This document shows positions 1-9,597 of a stretch of 64,000 nt of DNA, piece after piece. Position 1 is the first letter of the stretch, and every line of letters begins with the position of its first letter. A program made the position numbers and the translations under genes. Under the pieces are notes generated by a model that did no database searches, was not told the DNA's origin, and saw nothing but the letters and a program-made list of their open reading frames with translations. This DNA comes from Acinetobacter venetianus RAG-1 = CIP 110063 (GTDB taxonomy: Bacteria; Pseudomonadota; Gammaproteobacteria; Pseudomonadales; Moraxellaceae). Where the stretch lies: assembly GCF_000368585.1 (NCBI RefSeq), contig NZ_KB849558.1:298858-362857 (forward strand), read 5' to 3'.

Positions 1-48
1 AAGCAATAACACAGATACACTTAAAAAAAGACCAATCAGCTTTTTCAT
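1..48 (-). CDS. N-terminal fragment of an exported protein (cut by window start)
   Basis: The reverse strand opens with ATG at 46-48 and reads MKKLIGLFLSVSVLLL before running off the window. Two lysines followed by an unbroken hydrophobic stretch make this the start of a Sec signal peptide or lipoprotein leader. An AGGA ribosome binding site lies about 8 bases upstream (near 56-59). The mature part is outside the window, so no function can be assigned. Confidence 0.55.
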   Translation of the reverse strand, partial: MKKLIGLFLSVSVLLL

Positions 49-605
49 GTATAAATCCTAATCGAAATAATGTTGAGAATGTTCGTATTTCTCTAGCATT
101 AGTGATTGCAATAATTTTGTATGTTGCAAATTAGCATCATGCATAAACATTCATGTGAATTGCTTTTAAAATCTGCGTCTTGCAACATTATAAAAATAGA
201 TGAATATTCATGTTCAAATTTAATACAATTTATTTGAACAATGAAACCTTCATATTATTTTCATCATCAAATTTGGATCTAGCTGTAATTCAATCCCTAA
301 ACTACAATGTCTTAATTATTTGAAATAAATGAAAAAGATCATTGGTTTAACAAAAAAACAACATCTAAAATTTGGGCAATCATACCAATAATTTACATAA
401 GGTTATAGGGGCGTAAATTGAACTAAAGCGTATAAGAGTATGATTATTTGAGGGAAATTGCATTCATAGTAAATATAAATGGATGATAGTTTTATAAATT
501 TTTCAGAAAAGATATTGAGCTGAATCAGTGGAATAATGAATATATATTTTTCTGAATTTTATATCTAAATAATGAATATAGAATTTATTTTTATGCATTT
601 TCAGG
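49..605. other. AT-rich intergenic region, no gene seen
   Basis: About 560 bases separate the partial exported-protein gene from the purD terminator. I see no credible open reading frame or RNA gene. It holds a 9-bp inverted repeat TGTTCAAAT (211-219) / ATTTGAACA (232-240), and another pair ATGTTGCAA (121-129) / TTGCAACAT (180-188) about 50 bases apart. The repeats probably belong to the promoter or operator region of the leftward gene at the window edge, but this is inference. Confidence 0.5.
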
Positions 606-633
606 AATAAAAAAAGCCTTCCGTAGAAGGCCT
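606..633 (-). terminator. Intrinsic terminator of purD
   Basis: On the minus strand GCCTTC-TACG-GAAGGC (616-631) is followed by a run of seven or more T. It lies just downstream of the purD stop. Confidence 0.85.
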
Positions 634-647
634 CTTTAGAGAATGGC

Positions 648-1934
648 TTATTCAGCTTTTTCACGTGCAATTGCACGATAGCCGATGTCGCTACGGTATT
701 GCATACCCGTGAATGTCACTTGACCACATACTTCTAGCGCATTAATTTGGGCTTCGAGCACAGTATCACCTAATGCTGTGACGCAAAGTACACGTCCACC
801 CGCAGTAATGATATGACCATCTTCGGTGGTTGCTGTGCCAGCATGGAAGATTTTTGTATCTTCAGGAGATTGTCCGATACCAGAAATCACATCACCTTTA
901 CGTACAGTTTCAGGATAACCTTCAGCCGCAAGTACGATCCCAATTGATTTGCGTTCATCCCATTCAGCTTCGCTCGGTAAGTTACCATCAATACCAGCTT
1001 CAACTAAATCAACAAGAGATGATTTTAAACGCATCATAATCGGTTGGGTTTCAGGATCACCAAAACGACAGTTAAACTCGATCACACGAGGTTGACCTTG
1101 TTCATCAATCATTAAGCCTGCGTATAAGAAACCAGTGTAAACATGACCATCAGCAGCCATGCCTTCAACAGTTGGACGCATAACTTCATTCATGACACGC
1201 TCGAAAACGTCAGCAGTTACAACAGGAGCAGGGGAATAAGCACCCATACCACCTGTATTTGGACCCTGATCACCTTCAAAGATACGCTTGTGATCTTGTG
1301 AGGTTGCCATTGGAAGAATATTTTTACCATCAATCATGCAGATAAAACTTGCTTCTTCACCAGCAAGGAACTGTTCGATCACAACACGAGAACCTGCATC
1401 ACCAAACTTGTTACCTGCAAGCATGTCATCAATTGCAGCAAAAGCTTCTTCGTTGGTCATTGCAACGATAACGCCTTTACCTGCCGCGAGACCATCAGCT
1501 TTAATAACAATTGGCGCGCCATTTTGTTCTACATAGGCTTTAGCTGCATCTACTTCTGTAAATACATCATAAAAAGCGGTTGGAATGTTATGGCGTTTTA
1601 AGAAATGCTTAGCAAATGCTTTTGAACCCTCAAGCTGCGCAGCATATTGAGTTGGACCCCAAATTTTAACACCCGCTACACGAGCAGCATCAACAACGCC
1701 ATTGACTAACGGTGCTTCTGGACCAACAATCACCAGTGCAACATCATTGGCTTTAGCAAAATCAATGATCGCTGGGTTGTTTAAAATATCAAGGTCAACA
1801 TTTTCACATTTGTCTTCTGTTGCTGTGCCTGCATTACCCGGCGCAACAAAAATTTTAGCCACTTTCTGATCTTGTGCGATTTTCCATGCAAGTGCATGTT
1901 CACGGCCACCGCTACCCAAAACTAAAATATTCAT
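648..1934 (-). CDS. purD: Phosphoribosylamine–glycine ligase (GAR synthetase)
   Basis: Joins 5-phosphoribosylamine and glycine using ATP to form GAR, the second step of de novo purine synthesis in the cytoplasm. The 428-residue product has the usual family length. The N-terminal Rossmann-like motif VLGSGGREHALAWK is present, followed by the ATP-grasp core with IVIKADGLAAGKGV (about residues 143-156) and the metal/ATP segment VIEFNCRFGDPETQ (about 285-298). It lies downstream of purH on the same strand. A strong hairpin at 1983-2031 sits between the two genes, so it is probably transcribed separately or by readthrough. A typical intrinsic terminator follows. Identification is secure. Confidence 0.97.
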   Translation of the reverse strand: MNILVLGSGGREHALAWKIAQDQKVAKIFVAPGNAGTATEDKCENVDLDILNNPAIIDFAKANDVALVIVGPEAPLVNGVVDAARVAGVKIWGPTQYAAQLEGSKAFAKHFLKRHNIPTAFYDVFTEVDAAKAYVEQNGAPIVIKADGLAAGKGVIVAMTNEEAFAAIDDMLAGNKFGDAGSRVVIEQFLAGEEASFICMIDGKNILPMATSQDHKRIFEGDQGPNTGGMGAYSPAPVVTADVFERVMNEVMRPTVEGMAADGHVYTGFLYAGLMIDEQGQPRVIEFNCRFGDPETQPIMMRLKSSLVDLVEAGIDGNLPSEAEWDERKSIGIVLAAEGYPETVRKGDVISGIGQSPEDTKIFHAGTATTEDGHIITAGGRVLCVTALGDTVLEAQINALEVCGQVTFTGMQYRSDIGYRAIAREKAE

Positions 1935-1982
1935 TATTAAGTTATTTCCCTTTTCCGTATTTAAGAATATACCTGTTAAGAA

Positions 1983-2031
1983 TAAAAAAGTCCCTCTAAT
2001 GCGACTAAGGCATCGCAGAAAAGAGGGACTT
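1983..2031 (-). terminator. Intrinsic terminator of purH
   Basis: On the minus strand AAGTCCCTCT pairs with AGAGGGACTT and is followed by TTTTTTATTC. The loop itself holds a second short stem (GCGA/TCGC). It lies between purH and purD, so it may limit purD expression to readthrough or a private promoter. Confidence 0.8.
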
Positions 2032-2038
2032 CGGGGTA

Positions 2039-3613
2039 TTAATGACGGAAGTGACGCATACCCGTGAATACCATTGCAATACCAGCTTCGTCAGCTGCTG
2101 CAATTGTTTCTTCGTCACGCATAGAACCACCCGGTTGGATGATACATTTGATACCTGCTTTTGCAGCATTATCAATACCATCACGGAATGGGAAGAATGC
2201 GTCAGATGCCATTACTGCGCCTTCAACCACTAAACCAGCATGTTCTGCTTTGATTGCGGCAATACGAGCAGAGTTCACGCGGCTCATTTGACCTGCACCA
2301 ACACCGATTGTTTGACGGTTTTTCGCATAAACAATTGCATTTGATTTCACGTATTTTGCAACTTTCCAAGCAAAGATAAGGTCATCAATTTCTTGTTCAG
2401 TTGGCGCACGCTTAGTTACAACCTTAAGGTCGTCTTTCGTGATCATGCCTAAGTCTTGGTCTTGAACCAACAAACCGCCATTTACACGTTTATAGTCAAG
2501 TTGTGGAGCACGAGCGTCAATTGCTGGAAGGTCGCCACACACCATCACACGGACATTCTTTTTCGCGCCTGTGATTTCAAGTACGCCATCAGCAATGCTT
2601 GGTGCGATGATCACTTCAACGAATTGACGATCGACAATGGCTTGTGCAGTTGCAGTATCTAATTCGCGGTTAAATGCAATGATGCCACCAAATGCAGATT
2701 CTGGATCAGTTGCATAAGCAAGATCGTAAGCGGCTTTAATGCCGTCTAATGAAACTGCAACACCACATGGGTTTGCATGTTTTACAATCACACACGCAGG
2801 CTTCGCAAATGATTTCACACATTCAAGTGCTGCATCAGTATCTGCAATATTGTTATAAGAGAGTTCTTTACCTTGTAATTGCTTCGCAGTAGAAACAGAT
2901 GCTTCTTTTGCATTTTCTTCTACATAGAATGCTGCATTTTGGTGAGGATTTTCACCGTAACGTAAATCTTGTGCTTTATTCAATTGAGTATTGAAAGTAC
3001 GAGGGAATAAGTCAGCTTCACCTTCAACTTTACCAACACGTGCACCTAGGTAAGACGCAATCATGCCATCGTATTGAGCAGTGTGTTCAAATGCTTTAAC
3101 AGCTAAATCGAAACGCGTTTCGTATGACAATGAACCATTTGCTTTTAATTCAGCAATGACGCTGTCATAGTCAGATGCATTTACGATAATACCCACAGAA
3201 GCATGGTTTTTCGCGGCTGCACGAACCATTGTTGGGCCACCGATATCAATATTTTCGATTGCATCAGCAAGAGAGCAGTTTGGTTTTGCAACAGTTGCAG
3301 CAAATGGATAAAGATTCACAATCACAAGATCAATCGGATCAATGTTGTGTTCTTGCATCACAGCTTCGTCCAGACCACGACGAGCTAAGATGCCACCATG
3401 AATTTTGGGATGAAGTGTTTTTACACGACCATCCATCATTTCTGGGAAACCTGTATGTTCTGAAACTTCTACTACGGCGATGTTGTTGTCTTTAAGCAAC
3501 TTATATGTGCCGCCTGTAGATAGGATTTCCACCCCAAGAGCTACAAGGTTTTGAGCAAATTCAACGATTCCAGTTTTGTCGGAGACAGAGATTAAAGCAC
3601 GTTTGATAGTCAT
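2039..3613 (-). CDS. purH: Bifunctional AICAR transformylase / IMP cyclohydrolase
   Basis: Carries out the last two steps of de novo IMP synthesis: formylation of AICAR with 10-formyl-THF, then ring closure. The ATG at 3611-3613 gives 524 residues starting [15 protein letters not shown], which matches the start of the MGS-like cyclohydrolase domain. The reading frame stays open to a TTG at 3628, but that would only add MLTKI. The cyclohydrolase domain covers about residues 1-150. The transformylase domain has the catalytic VKHANPCG motif in its middle and ends at [11 protein letters not shown]. It is preceded by fis with a terminator in between, a gene order shared with Pseudomonas. Confidence 0.96.
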   Translation of the reverse strand: MTIKRALISVSDKTGIVEFAQNLVALGVEILSTGGTYKLLKDNNIAVVEVSEHTGFPEMMDGRVKTLHPKIHGGILARRGLDEAVMQEHNIDPIDLVIVNLYPFAATVAKPNCSLADAIENIDIGGPTMVRAAAKNHASVGIIVNASDYDSVIAELKANGSLSYETRFDLAVKAFEHTAQYDGMIASYLGARVGKVEGEADLFPRTFNTQLNKAQDLRYGENPHQNAAFYVEENAKEASVSTAKQLQGKELSYNNIADTDAALECVKSFAKPACVIVKHANPCGVAVSLDGIKAAYDLAYATDPESAFGGIIAFNRELDTATAQAIVDRQFVEVIIAPSIADGVLEITGAKKNVRVMVCGDLPAIDARAPQLDYKRVNGGLLVQDQDLGMITKDDLKVVTKRAPTEQEIDDLIFAWKVAKYVKSNAIVYAKNRQTIGVGAGQMSRVNSARIAAIKAEHAGLVVEGAVMASDAFFPFRDGIDNAAKAGIKCIIQPGGSMRDEETIAAADEAGIAMVFTGMRHFRH

Positions 3614-3650
3614 GATTTTAGTCAACAATTTGAAGTCTACAGATTAAGCA

Positions 3651-3683
3651 TAAAAAAATGCCCACGAGAACGTGAGCATTTTA
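3651..3683 (-). terminator. Intrinsic terminator between fis and purH
   Basis: On the minus strand AATGCTCACG-TTCT-CGTGGGCATT is followed by TTTTTTTA. It sits immediately after the fis stop and about 45 bases before the purH start. Confidence 0.8.
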
Positions 3684-3687
3684 TCAA

Positions 3688-3957
3688 TTATTCACTCATT
3701 AAACCGTGAGCTTTTAACTTTTTACGTAAAGTTCCACGGTTAAGGCCTAAAATCTCAGCGGCACGTGTTTGGTTGCCACGAGTATATTCTAAGACCACAG
3801 ATAAAAGAGGTTTCTCCATTTCTGCTAAAACCATGTCATAAACTTGAGATGGTTGCTCACCTTGCAATTGTGCAAAATAATGACGAACTGCGCGATCTAC
3901 ATGGATGCGAAGAGCGACATCAGATTGAGCCGTAAAAATAGGAGATTTGCTATTCAT
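3688..3957 (-). CDS. fis: Fis-family nucleoid-associated DNA-binding protein
   Basis: An 89-residue protein with the Fis C-terminal helix-turn-helix ([23 protein letters not shown], about residues 58-81). The preceding region has the helical dimerisation character of Fis. In enterobacteria Fis bends DNA and controls stable RNA promoters. Its role in Acinetobacter is inferred from homology. The neighbourhood prmA–DUF3426–fis–purH–purD matches Pseudomonas, except that dusB, which normally precedes fis, is absent here. The leader region contains several palindromes, described separately, that could take part in autoregulation. Confidence 0.9.
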   Translation of the reverse strand: MNSKSPIFTAQSDVALRIHVDRAVRHYFAQLQGEQPSQVYDMVLAEMEKPLLSVVLEYTRGNQTRAAEILGLNRGTLRKKLKAHGLMSE

Positions 3958-4332
3958 GCGTGTTAATCCGAAAAATCAAATATCGCTTGGGTAAAGCGAT
4001 ATATAAATGTGGTCTAAATTACTGAGCCCTGTTTTAGATCCTAAAACAGTGACTCTAAAACAAAAGGACTATTAGCTTGCCACAATTCCTCGATTTGTGT
4101 AAAAAATAAGCGTAACAATAGTTAAATATTTGTTACCGCCTACTTTCAAAAACAAAAAAACCAACAATGCGCTTATGGGATAGAAGCACAGTTCGTTTAA
4201 CGATTTTATTGTCTATAAATAACGAGGAGTATGTAGGTCAAAGCATTCGTGGCGCGTATCATACCACTGTCTGTGAAAAAGTGAGCAAATTAACTGCACT
4301 TTTTTTTGTTTTTTTGTCACTTTTTTATGCTT
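3958..4332. promoter_or_regulatory. Intergenic region upstream of fis with palindromes
   Basis: This 375-base region has no credible gene. It holds CTGTTTTAG-ATC-CTAAAACAG (4029-4049), a perfect 9-bp inverted repeat, followed by a further direct CTAAAACA copy near 4055-4062. It also holds GTAACAA (4112-4118) / TTGTTAC (4130-4136). The plus strand carries long T tracts at about 4300-4325. The palindromes are upstream of fis on its coding strand, so they could be operators or leader hairpins. Confidence 0.5.
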
Positions 4333-5196
4333 TTAGGGCTGTACAATTTCTAAACTATAGTCATCAAAGCTATTTTTGCTTTTTGGAATGGTAAATTCGA
4401 ATCTAAAAGGACTGTTTGATGGAATACGTTGAATCATTTTTAGACTGTCTACAAGATAGTCTTGTGGCTTCAATGTGATGTCGGTGATGGTTTCACCCTT
4501 TTCTTTTAGAACAACTTTAATAGAAGGAATCAAAATGCTGTTTTCATGGTGATTGATTAGCACGCCAGAAAACTTGGTTTCATCTTTGCTGATACGTTTT
4601 ACTTTCACTTTTTCAAAACTGAGATACTTATATTGTTCATCTAAAGTTTTGCAGGTCAAAATACCGCATGCATAATTGAAAATTCGATTCAATGCTGGGC
4701 TTTCATGCATAAGCTTTGGATTGAACCACAATATTTGAAAAGCAAATACAAGAATTAAAACAATATTGCCGATTCCCCATAAAGAGTAATAAAGCCATCC
4801 GTGTTGTTTGGTATTTGGCTCGTGCTCTATTAATAAGGCATCTTCCGAAAGATTTAGGTTAGGAAGGGCTGTAACGGGTTCGGTATTAAAGTAATTTAAG
4901 TTATTTAAATAAGTCAGTAAGTCGATATTTGAGTTTTCAATTTTTTGATCAAAAATACTCAAGATCTGCATTTGCTTTTCTGCAAATGAGCTGTCTGGTT
5001 GTATTGATGAAAAGAGTGAACGGTTCGTAGTGCTAGGAACCGTTTCATTCGCCTCTGAATCTAAAAGATTGGTCAATGCATTGAAGTTGATCATGCATTT
5101 TGGGCAACAAACCATACCCTGAGCAACGCTGAGTTGTGAAAGGGTCACTTTGTACACAGTTGAACATTTGGGGCAGCGGGTCTGTTTTTCACTCAT
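4333..5196 (-). CDS. Zinc-ribbon membrane protein with DUF3426 domain
   Basis: The N-terminus MSEKQTRCPKCSTVYKV with a second CCPKC pair about 20 residues later is the MJ0042-type zinc ribbon (two CxxC knuckles). One transmembrane helix follows at about residues 155-180 (the YYSLWGIGNIVLILVFAFQ segment). The C-terminal part matches DUF3426, a periplasmic beta domain of unknown function. I chose the ATG at 5194-5196 because the zinc ribbon begins there; the frame extends a further 17 residues into prmA. Only 14 bases separate it from the prmA stop, so the two genes are probably cotranscribed. The molecular function is unknown. Confidence 0.85.
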   Translation of the reverse strand: MSEKQTRCPKCSTVYKVTLSQLSVAQGMVCCPKCMINFNALTNLLDSEANETVPSTTNRSLFSSIQPDSSFAEKQMQILSIFDQKIENSNIDLLTYLNNLNYFNTEPVTALPNLNLSEDALLIEHEPNTKQHGWLYYSLWGIGNIVLILVFAFQILWFNPKLMHESPALNRIFNYACGILTCKTLDEQYKYLSFEKVKVKRISKDETKFSGVLINHHENSILIPSIKVVLKEKGETITDITLKPQDYLVDSLKMIQRIPSNSPFRFEFTIPKSKNSFDDYSLEIVQP

Positions 5197-5210
5197 AAGA
5201 AAAAGTATTC

Positions 5211-6116
5211 TCAAATTGTTGTTTTGCGTTTTCCTGAAATGCGACACCAGTTTTCTTCACGCTTTTCGATGTCTAATATATCAAAAAACTCAGAGTAAAC
5301 ACTAGAAACATCAGCAACTTGCTCTTCGATTACACCTGCAAGTGCGAACTCTCCCTCACTTTTGATTAAAGTTGAGAATTCAGGCGCTAGTGCCATTAGT
5401 GGTGCAGCTAAAATATTTGCTACTAACACATCAGCTTGTTGTTGATTAAACTCCTGATCAAACTCTTCAGGTAGACCAACGTAAAGGCGATCAAGTACGC
5501 CATTTAATTCTGCATTTTGTTTTGTTGCCAACACAGCTTGTGGATCAATATCGGTTGCATAAACTTTTTTAGCACCAAGTAACAATGCTGCAACACCCAA
5601 AATACCTGAACCACAACCATAATCGATGACAATTTTGTCTTTAACATCGGTTTTGCCTAACCATTGTAAGCATAAGAAGGTGCTTGCATGGTTACCTGTA
5701 CCAAATGCTAAACCTGGATCAAGTTTGATGTTTGTCGCGTCTGCTTCAGGTGGTTCTAACCATTCTGGCACGATCCAGTATTTCTCACCGATTTGGATTG
5801 GCTCGTAATAATCCATCCAAGCACGTTCCCATACTTGGTTTTCCAAATACTCATGGCGCATTGGAACATCTGGAAGTTGAGCTTTTAAGAAAGCTTCTAA
5901 TGTATCAACGTCGATTGGATCTTCTTCGTCTTGTTGGTAGATCCCTGTAACGATAACTTTATTCCAAAGAGGGGTTTCGCCTGGTAGTGGTTCAAGTAAA
6001 GCCTGATCTTCTGCATCGTCTAAAGTCACACTGACAGCACCTAAAGAAAGAAGCAATGTTTCGGTGAGTTCAACTTGATTTTGATCAATAGTAATATGAA
6101 TTTGTAGCCAGTTCAC
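5211..6116 (-). CDS. prmA: Ribosomal protein L11 methyltransferase
   Basis: Trimethylates ribosomal protein L11 with S-adenosylmethionine. The 301-residue length fits the family. The SAM-binding motif [16 protein letters not shown] is at about residues 164-179, preceded by [15 protein letters not shown], a PrmA signature, and followed by the [11 protein letters not shown] motif. The start is GTG at 6114-6116 ([14 protein letters not shown]), with an AGG about 10 bases upstream. It is the first gene of the prmA–DUF3426 unit. Confidence 0.95.
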   Translation of the reverse strand: MNWLQIHITIDQNQVELTETLLLSLGAVSVTLDDAEDQALLEPLPGETPLWNKVIVTGIYQQDEEDPIDVDTLEAFLKAQLPDVPMRHEYLENQVWERAWMDYYEPIQIGEKYWIVPEWLEPPEADATNIKLDPGLAFGTGNHASTFLCLQWLGKTDVKDKIVIDYGCGSGILGVAALLLGAKKVYATDIDPQAVLATKQNAELNGVLDRLYVGLPEEFDQEFNQQQADVLVANILAAPLMALAPEFSTLIKSEGEFALAGVIEEQVADVSSVYSEFFDILDIEKREENWCRISGKRKTTI

Positions 6117-6249
6117 AGGAAAACCTAAGAAAATATATTTGCGATTATTGTAATAGATTCATGACCATGAAAGGGACAATAAAATAAGCTGATTACAATT
6201 TTAAGGCTATTTTTTTAGAAATTAAGCTATCTATGTATTCAAAATCCAT

Positions 6250-6279
6250 AAAAAAGGATGCATTTAAGCATCCTTTTTT
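6250..6279 (-). terminator. Terminator of the small exported protein gene (bidirectional)
   Basis: AAGGATGC-ATTTAA-GCATCCTT is flanked by A and T runs on both sides, so it can act in either direction. It sits just after the stop codon at 6292. Confidence 0.85.
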
Positions 6280-6291
6280 GAAAATATAAGT

Positions 6292-6681
6292 TTATGGAGC
6301 AGTTTGATCCATATCACCAGATGGTGCCATCATTGCTGGTGGTTGCTGCATCATTTGATGTTGCATTGGTGCCTGCATCGGCGCACTTACTGGGCGAGGT
6401 GCGGATTGTGTTTCTGAAATCTTGCTTTGCGTTTCAGGCATTGCATTACTTGCGGGCATTGGTGGTTGGAATACTAATTTACCAGCGTCATTTGGTTGAC
6501 AAACACCATTGAAAATCACACCTTTTTGAGCAAAAGAAACCATATCACCTTGTTTCTTGCTCTTACATACTTGCACATACTTTTGAGCGAGTTGGTCTGT
6601 GTTTGATTTGGTATTTGCATGTGCCGCTACTGTGAAACATAAGCCACAAATTAGCGATGATAATAAAAGCTTAGTGTTCAT
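6292..6681 (-). CDS. Small exported protein, Met/Gln/Pro-rich C-terminus, unknown function
   Basis: 129 residues with a clear Sec signal peptide (MNTKLLLSSLICGLCFTVAAHA, likely cut after AHA). The mature part has two cysteines (YVQVCKSK and FNGVCQPN) about 25 residues apart that could form a disulphide. The last 50 residues are low-complexity, rich in Met, Gln, Pro and Ala, and likely disordered. An AGGA ribosome binding site precedes the ATG. I recognise no family. Its own terminator follows, so it is probably monocistronic. Confidence 0.75.
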   Translation of the reverse strand: MNTKLLLSSLICGLCFTVAAHANTKSNTDQLAQKYVQVCKSKKQGDMVSFAQKGVIFNGVCQPNDAGKLVFQPPMPASNAMPETQSKISETQSAPRPVSAPMQAPMQHQMMQQPPAMMAPSGDMDQTAP

Positions 6682-6869
6682 ATCATTTTCCTAAAGTATT
6701 TGTTATGCATTATCTAGAATAAGAAATTCCTTAAATAAAACAGTGGTGTTCAAGTTACCGATTATGGGGCGCTATGTTAACAGTAGGGTTGAATTGCAAC
6801 ATAACGTTACTTTTTGTGTATTTTGCAGCCATTTCAACGGATTGCTAAAAACAAGAATATTGACCATTT

Positions 6870-6900
6870 TTGTCAATTTAATGCAAAACTCCTGTATAAT
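6870..6900 (+). promoter_or_regulatory. Candidate sigma70 promoter of mnmG
   Basis: A perfect TATAAT at 6895-6900 lies 19 bases after TTGTCA (6870-6875). It would start transcription about 27 bases before the mnmG ATG. This argues against the longer reading-frame start at 6814, which lies upstream of the promoter. Confidence 0.5.
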
Positions 6901-6933
6901 ACTCTGTCATTTTTTGAATACACATTTACCACT

Positions 6934-8814
6934 ATGCACTATCCTAAGGTTTACGACGTTATTGTAATTGGTGGCGGTCACGCTGGTACGGAAGCGGCAC
7001 TTGCTGCTGCACGTATGGGAAGACAAACATTATTGTTAACGCATAATATTGAAACTTTGGGGCAGATGAGCTGTAACCCAGCGATCGGTGGTATTGGTAA
7101 GTCACATTTAGTACGTGAAATTGATGCATTGGGCGGCGCAATGGCGTTGGCTGCTGATAAAGGTGGTATTCAGTTTCGTATCCTAAATTCACGTAAGGGT
7201 GCTGCTGTACGTGCAACACGTGCACAAGCAGACCGTGTCCGTTATAAAGCCGCGATTCGTGAAACCTTAGAAAATCAAGCAAACTTGGATATTTTTCAAC
7301 AAGCGGCTGATGACCTGATTGTTGAAGGCGATACTGTTAAAGGTGTCGTAACACAAATGGGTATTCGTTTTGATACCAAAACAGTTGTGTTGACGACCGG
7401 TACGTTCTTGGGTGGTGTGATTCATATTGGTTTACAAAACTCAAGTGGTGGTCGTGCAGGTGATCCGCCTTCGATTGCGCTTGCTCACCGTTTACGTGAA
7501 CTCAAACTTCCTGTGGGACGTTTGAAAACTGGTACACCACCACGTATTGATGCACGTTCAGTTGATTTTTCAGTCATGACTCCACAGCCAGGTGATTTTC
7601 CATCGCCGGTGATGTCATTTATGGGTGATGTCTCTATGCACCCAGAACAAGTCAATTGCTATATTACCCATACAAGTGAAAAAACCCATGAAATCATTCG
7701 TGGTGGTTTAGATCGTTCACCAATGTACACAGGCGTGATCGAAGGTGTTGGCCCTCGTTATTGCCCATCGATTGAAGATAAAATTCATCGTTTTGCTGAC
7801 AAAGATTCACATCAGGTATTTCTTGAGCCAGAAGGCTTAGATACCCATGAGCTTTATCCAAACGGAATTTCGACTTCTTTACCATTTGACGTACAGTTTA
7901 ATTTAGTTCGTTCGATCCGTGGTATGGAAAATGCGCATATCCTACGTCCCGGCTATGCGATTGAATACGATTATTTTAACCCACAAGCATTAAAATTCAC
8001 GCTCGAAACTAAAGCCATTCAAAACTTATATTTCGCTGGCCAGATTAATGGTACGACGGGTTATGAAGAAGCGGGTGCACAAGGTTTACTTGCTGGTTTA
8101 AATGCTGCGCGCCGTGCGTGGGAGCAAGAAGAATGGACGCCGAAACGTGATCAAGCTTATATGGGCGTACTCGTTGATGACTTGATTACATTAGGAACGA
8201 AAGAACCATATCGTATGTTCACCTCACGCGCGGAATATCGTTTGATGTTGCGTGAAGACAATGCAGATCAGCGTTTAACTGAAATTGGTCGTGAGCTTGG
8301 TTTAGTTGATGACGAACGTTGGGCTGCTTATAGTGAAAAAATGGAAGCAGTTGAGCGTGAAACTTCGCGTCTACAACATTTATGGGCAGCACCAAACAAC
8401 CCAATGGGTAAAAAGTTTGTTGAAATGACAGGTGCTGATTTAAGTAAAGAATGTAGTGCAATTGATTTGCTTAAGCGTCCAAACATTAACTTCACTCAAA
8501 TTGCTGAATTAACAGGCTCTGAGGTATCTCAGCAAGTTGGTGAGCAGATTGAGATTGCTGTGAAATATGAAGGGTATATCAACCGTCAGCACGAAGATGT
8601 CGCTCAATTAAAGCGTCTTGAGGAAACCCGAATCCCTGCTGATTTTGAATATGATGGTATTTCAGGTTTGTCTCGTGAAATCACATTGAAACTAAAAACA
8701 GTACGTCCAGAAACGTTAGCACAAGCAAGCCGTATTCCTGGTGTGACGCCAGCAGCAGTTCAATTGCTGATGATTACGATTCGTAAAAATAATATGGCGA
8801 AGAAAACAGCTTAA
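6934..8814 (+). CDS. mnmG: tRNA uridine 5-carboxymethylaminomethyl modification enzyme MnmG
   Basis: FAD-binding subunit that, with MnmE, installs the cmnm5 group on wobble uridine 34 of several tRNAs. From the ATG at 6934 ([20 protein letters not shown]) the product has 626 residues, the family length. The dinucleotide-binding [17 protein letters not shown] motif is at about residues 14-30. GIDARSVD-like and CPSIEDK segments and the second flavin motif [17 protein letters not shown] are all present. A candidate promoter lies just upstream. A bidirectional terminator follows, so it looks monocistronic. Confidence 0.97.
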   Translation: MHYPKVYDVIVIGGGHAGTEAALAAARMGRQTLLLTHNIETLGQMSCNPAIGGIGKSHLVREIDALGGAMALAADKGGIQFRILNSRKGAAVRATRAQADRVRYKAAIRETLENQANLDIFQQAADDLIVEGDTVKGVVTQMGIRFDTKTVVLTTGTFLGGVIHIGLQNSSGGRAGDPPSIALAHRLRELKLPVGRLKTGTPPRIDARSVDFSVMTPQPGDFPSPVMSFMGDVSMHPEQVNCYITHTSEKTHEIIRGGLDRSPMYTGVIEGVGPRYCPSIEDKIHRFADKDSHQVFLEPEGLDTHELYPNGISTSLPFDVQFNLVRSIRGMENAHILRPGYAIEYDYFNPQALKFTLETKAIQNLYFAGQINGTTGYEEAGAQGLLAGLNAARRAWEQEEWTPKRDQAYMGVLVDDLITLGTKEPYRMFTSRAEYRLMLREDNADQRLTEIGRELGLVDDERWAAYSEKMEAVERETSRLQHLWAAPNNPMGKKFVEMTGADLSKECSAIDLLKRPNINFTQIAELTGSEVSQQVGEQIEIAVKYEGYINRQHEDVAQLKRLEETRIPADFEYDGISGLSREITLKLKTVRPETLAQASRIPGVTPAAVQLLMITIRKNNMAKKTA

Positions 8815-8840
8815 TTTTTATTGAATAAGTTGGTTTTGCT

Positions 8841-8872
8841 AAAAAGCCTAATCTTTATGATTAGGCTTTTTT
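8841..8872 (+). terminator. Terminator between mnmG and the hydroxylase gene (bidirectional)
   Basis: AAAAAGCCTAATC-TTTAT-GATTAGGCTTTTTT is a perfect hairpin with A and T flanks. It serves mnmG from the left and the convergent gene ending at 8888 from the right. Confidence 0.9.
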
Positions 8873-8887
8873 ATAGCTTAAACTTCT

Positions 8888-9511
8888 CTAAAGTGCGACT
8901 TCAATGCCTTGGCTTAAATTGAATTGATCTGTTTGTGTATTCTTATCAATTTTAGCAAATGCTTTCGGAAGTAGACGTCGTGCAGTGCGATTTACTCTTT
9001 TTTCTAACCATAATGGCATTTTAATCGCTAAAGGATTTGTTTCGGTATCCGATACATCAGTTAAAACACGAGTCCCCATGATGTAATCAAACCAAGGCTT
9101 AGTTACACACCAGTTTGCATTTTGATTGCTAGTCATGTGGTGATCATAATGCCATGGGATGCGCTTTTTGGCATATTCTGGATCAAGATGAGATTTGGCA
9201 TGAACTTTCCAATAATTCCAAATTCCATAGTACAGACCCGCTGTAAAAAAAGGCGCTACTGGTAAAAACACTGTTGATGCAATGGTTAAGCCAATTAAAG
9301 CTGATTTTTCATTATACATTTCTGAATTTTTAAACATAGATTCAGCATAGCCTTCATCATGAAAGTCATTTAGACGAGCACGTTTGTGATGGGCAATATG
9401 GGTGAAGAAAGGGCTATTTCTATTTTTGCTTGGGAACTCATGTAACCACACTTTATGAAAATACCATTCCATGCCATTTGCAACGAATATACCTACTGGA
9501 AAACCAATCAT
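8888..9511 (-). CDS. Fatty acid hydroxylase / sterol desaturase superfamily membrane protein
   Basis: A 207-residue protein with three histidine clusters typical of the di-iron membrane hydroxylase superfamily: HKVWLH near residue 19, HIAHHK near residue 39, and HYDHHM near residue 125. Hydrophobic stretches at about residues 1-14 and 72-100 are likely membrane segments. Enzymes of this type hydroxylate or desaturate lipid chains with O2; the substrate cannot be read from sequence. It lies 87 bases downstream of an AraC-type regulator gene on the same strand, which may control it. It is on the short side for the family, so the N-terminus could begin further upstream or be a reduced variant. 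Confidence 0.7.
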   Translation of the reverse strand: MIGFPVGIFVANGMEWYFHKVWLHEFPSKNRNSPFFTHIAHHKRARLNDFHDEGYAESMFKNSEMYNEKSALIGLTIASTVFLPVAPFFTAGLYYGIWNYWKVHAKSHLDPEYAKKRIPWHYDHHMTSNQNANWCVTKPWFDYIMGTRVLTDVSDTETNPLAIKMPLWLEKRVNRTARRLLPKAFAKIDKNTQTDQFNLSQGIEVAL

Positions 9512-9597
9512 GTAAAAAATCTCTTAAAACATGAGTTGGATTTTAGAAAAATAATTAGGTTTCCTTTTGACTGAACTGACAGCTTTATATTGCCGAC

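Noticed and set aside
6814..6933. N-terminal extension of MnmG by 40 residues
   Set aside because: The extension lies upstream of a TATAAT promoter and the shorter start gives the family length and sequence.
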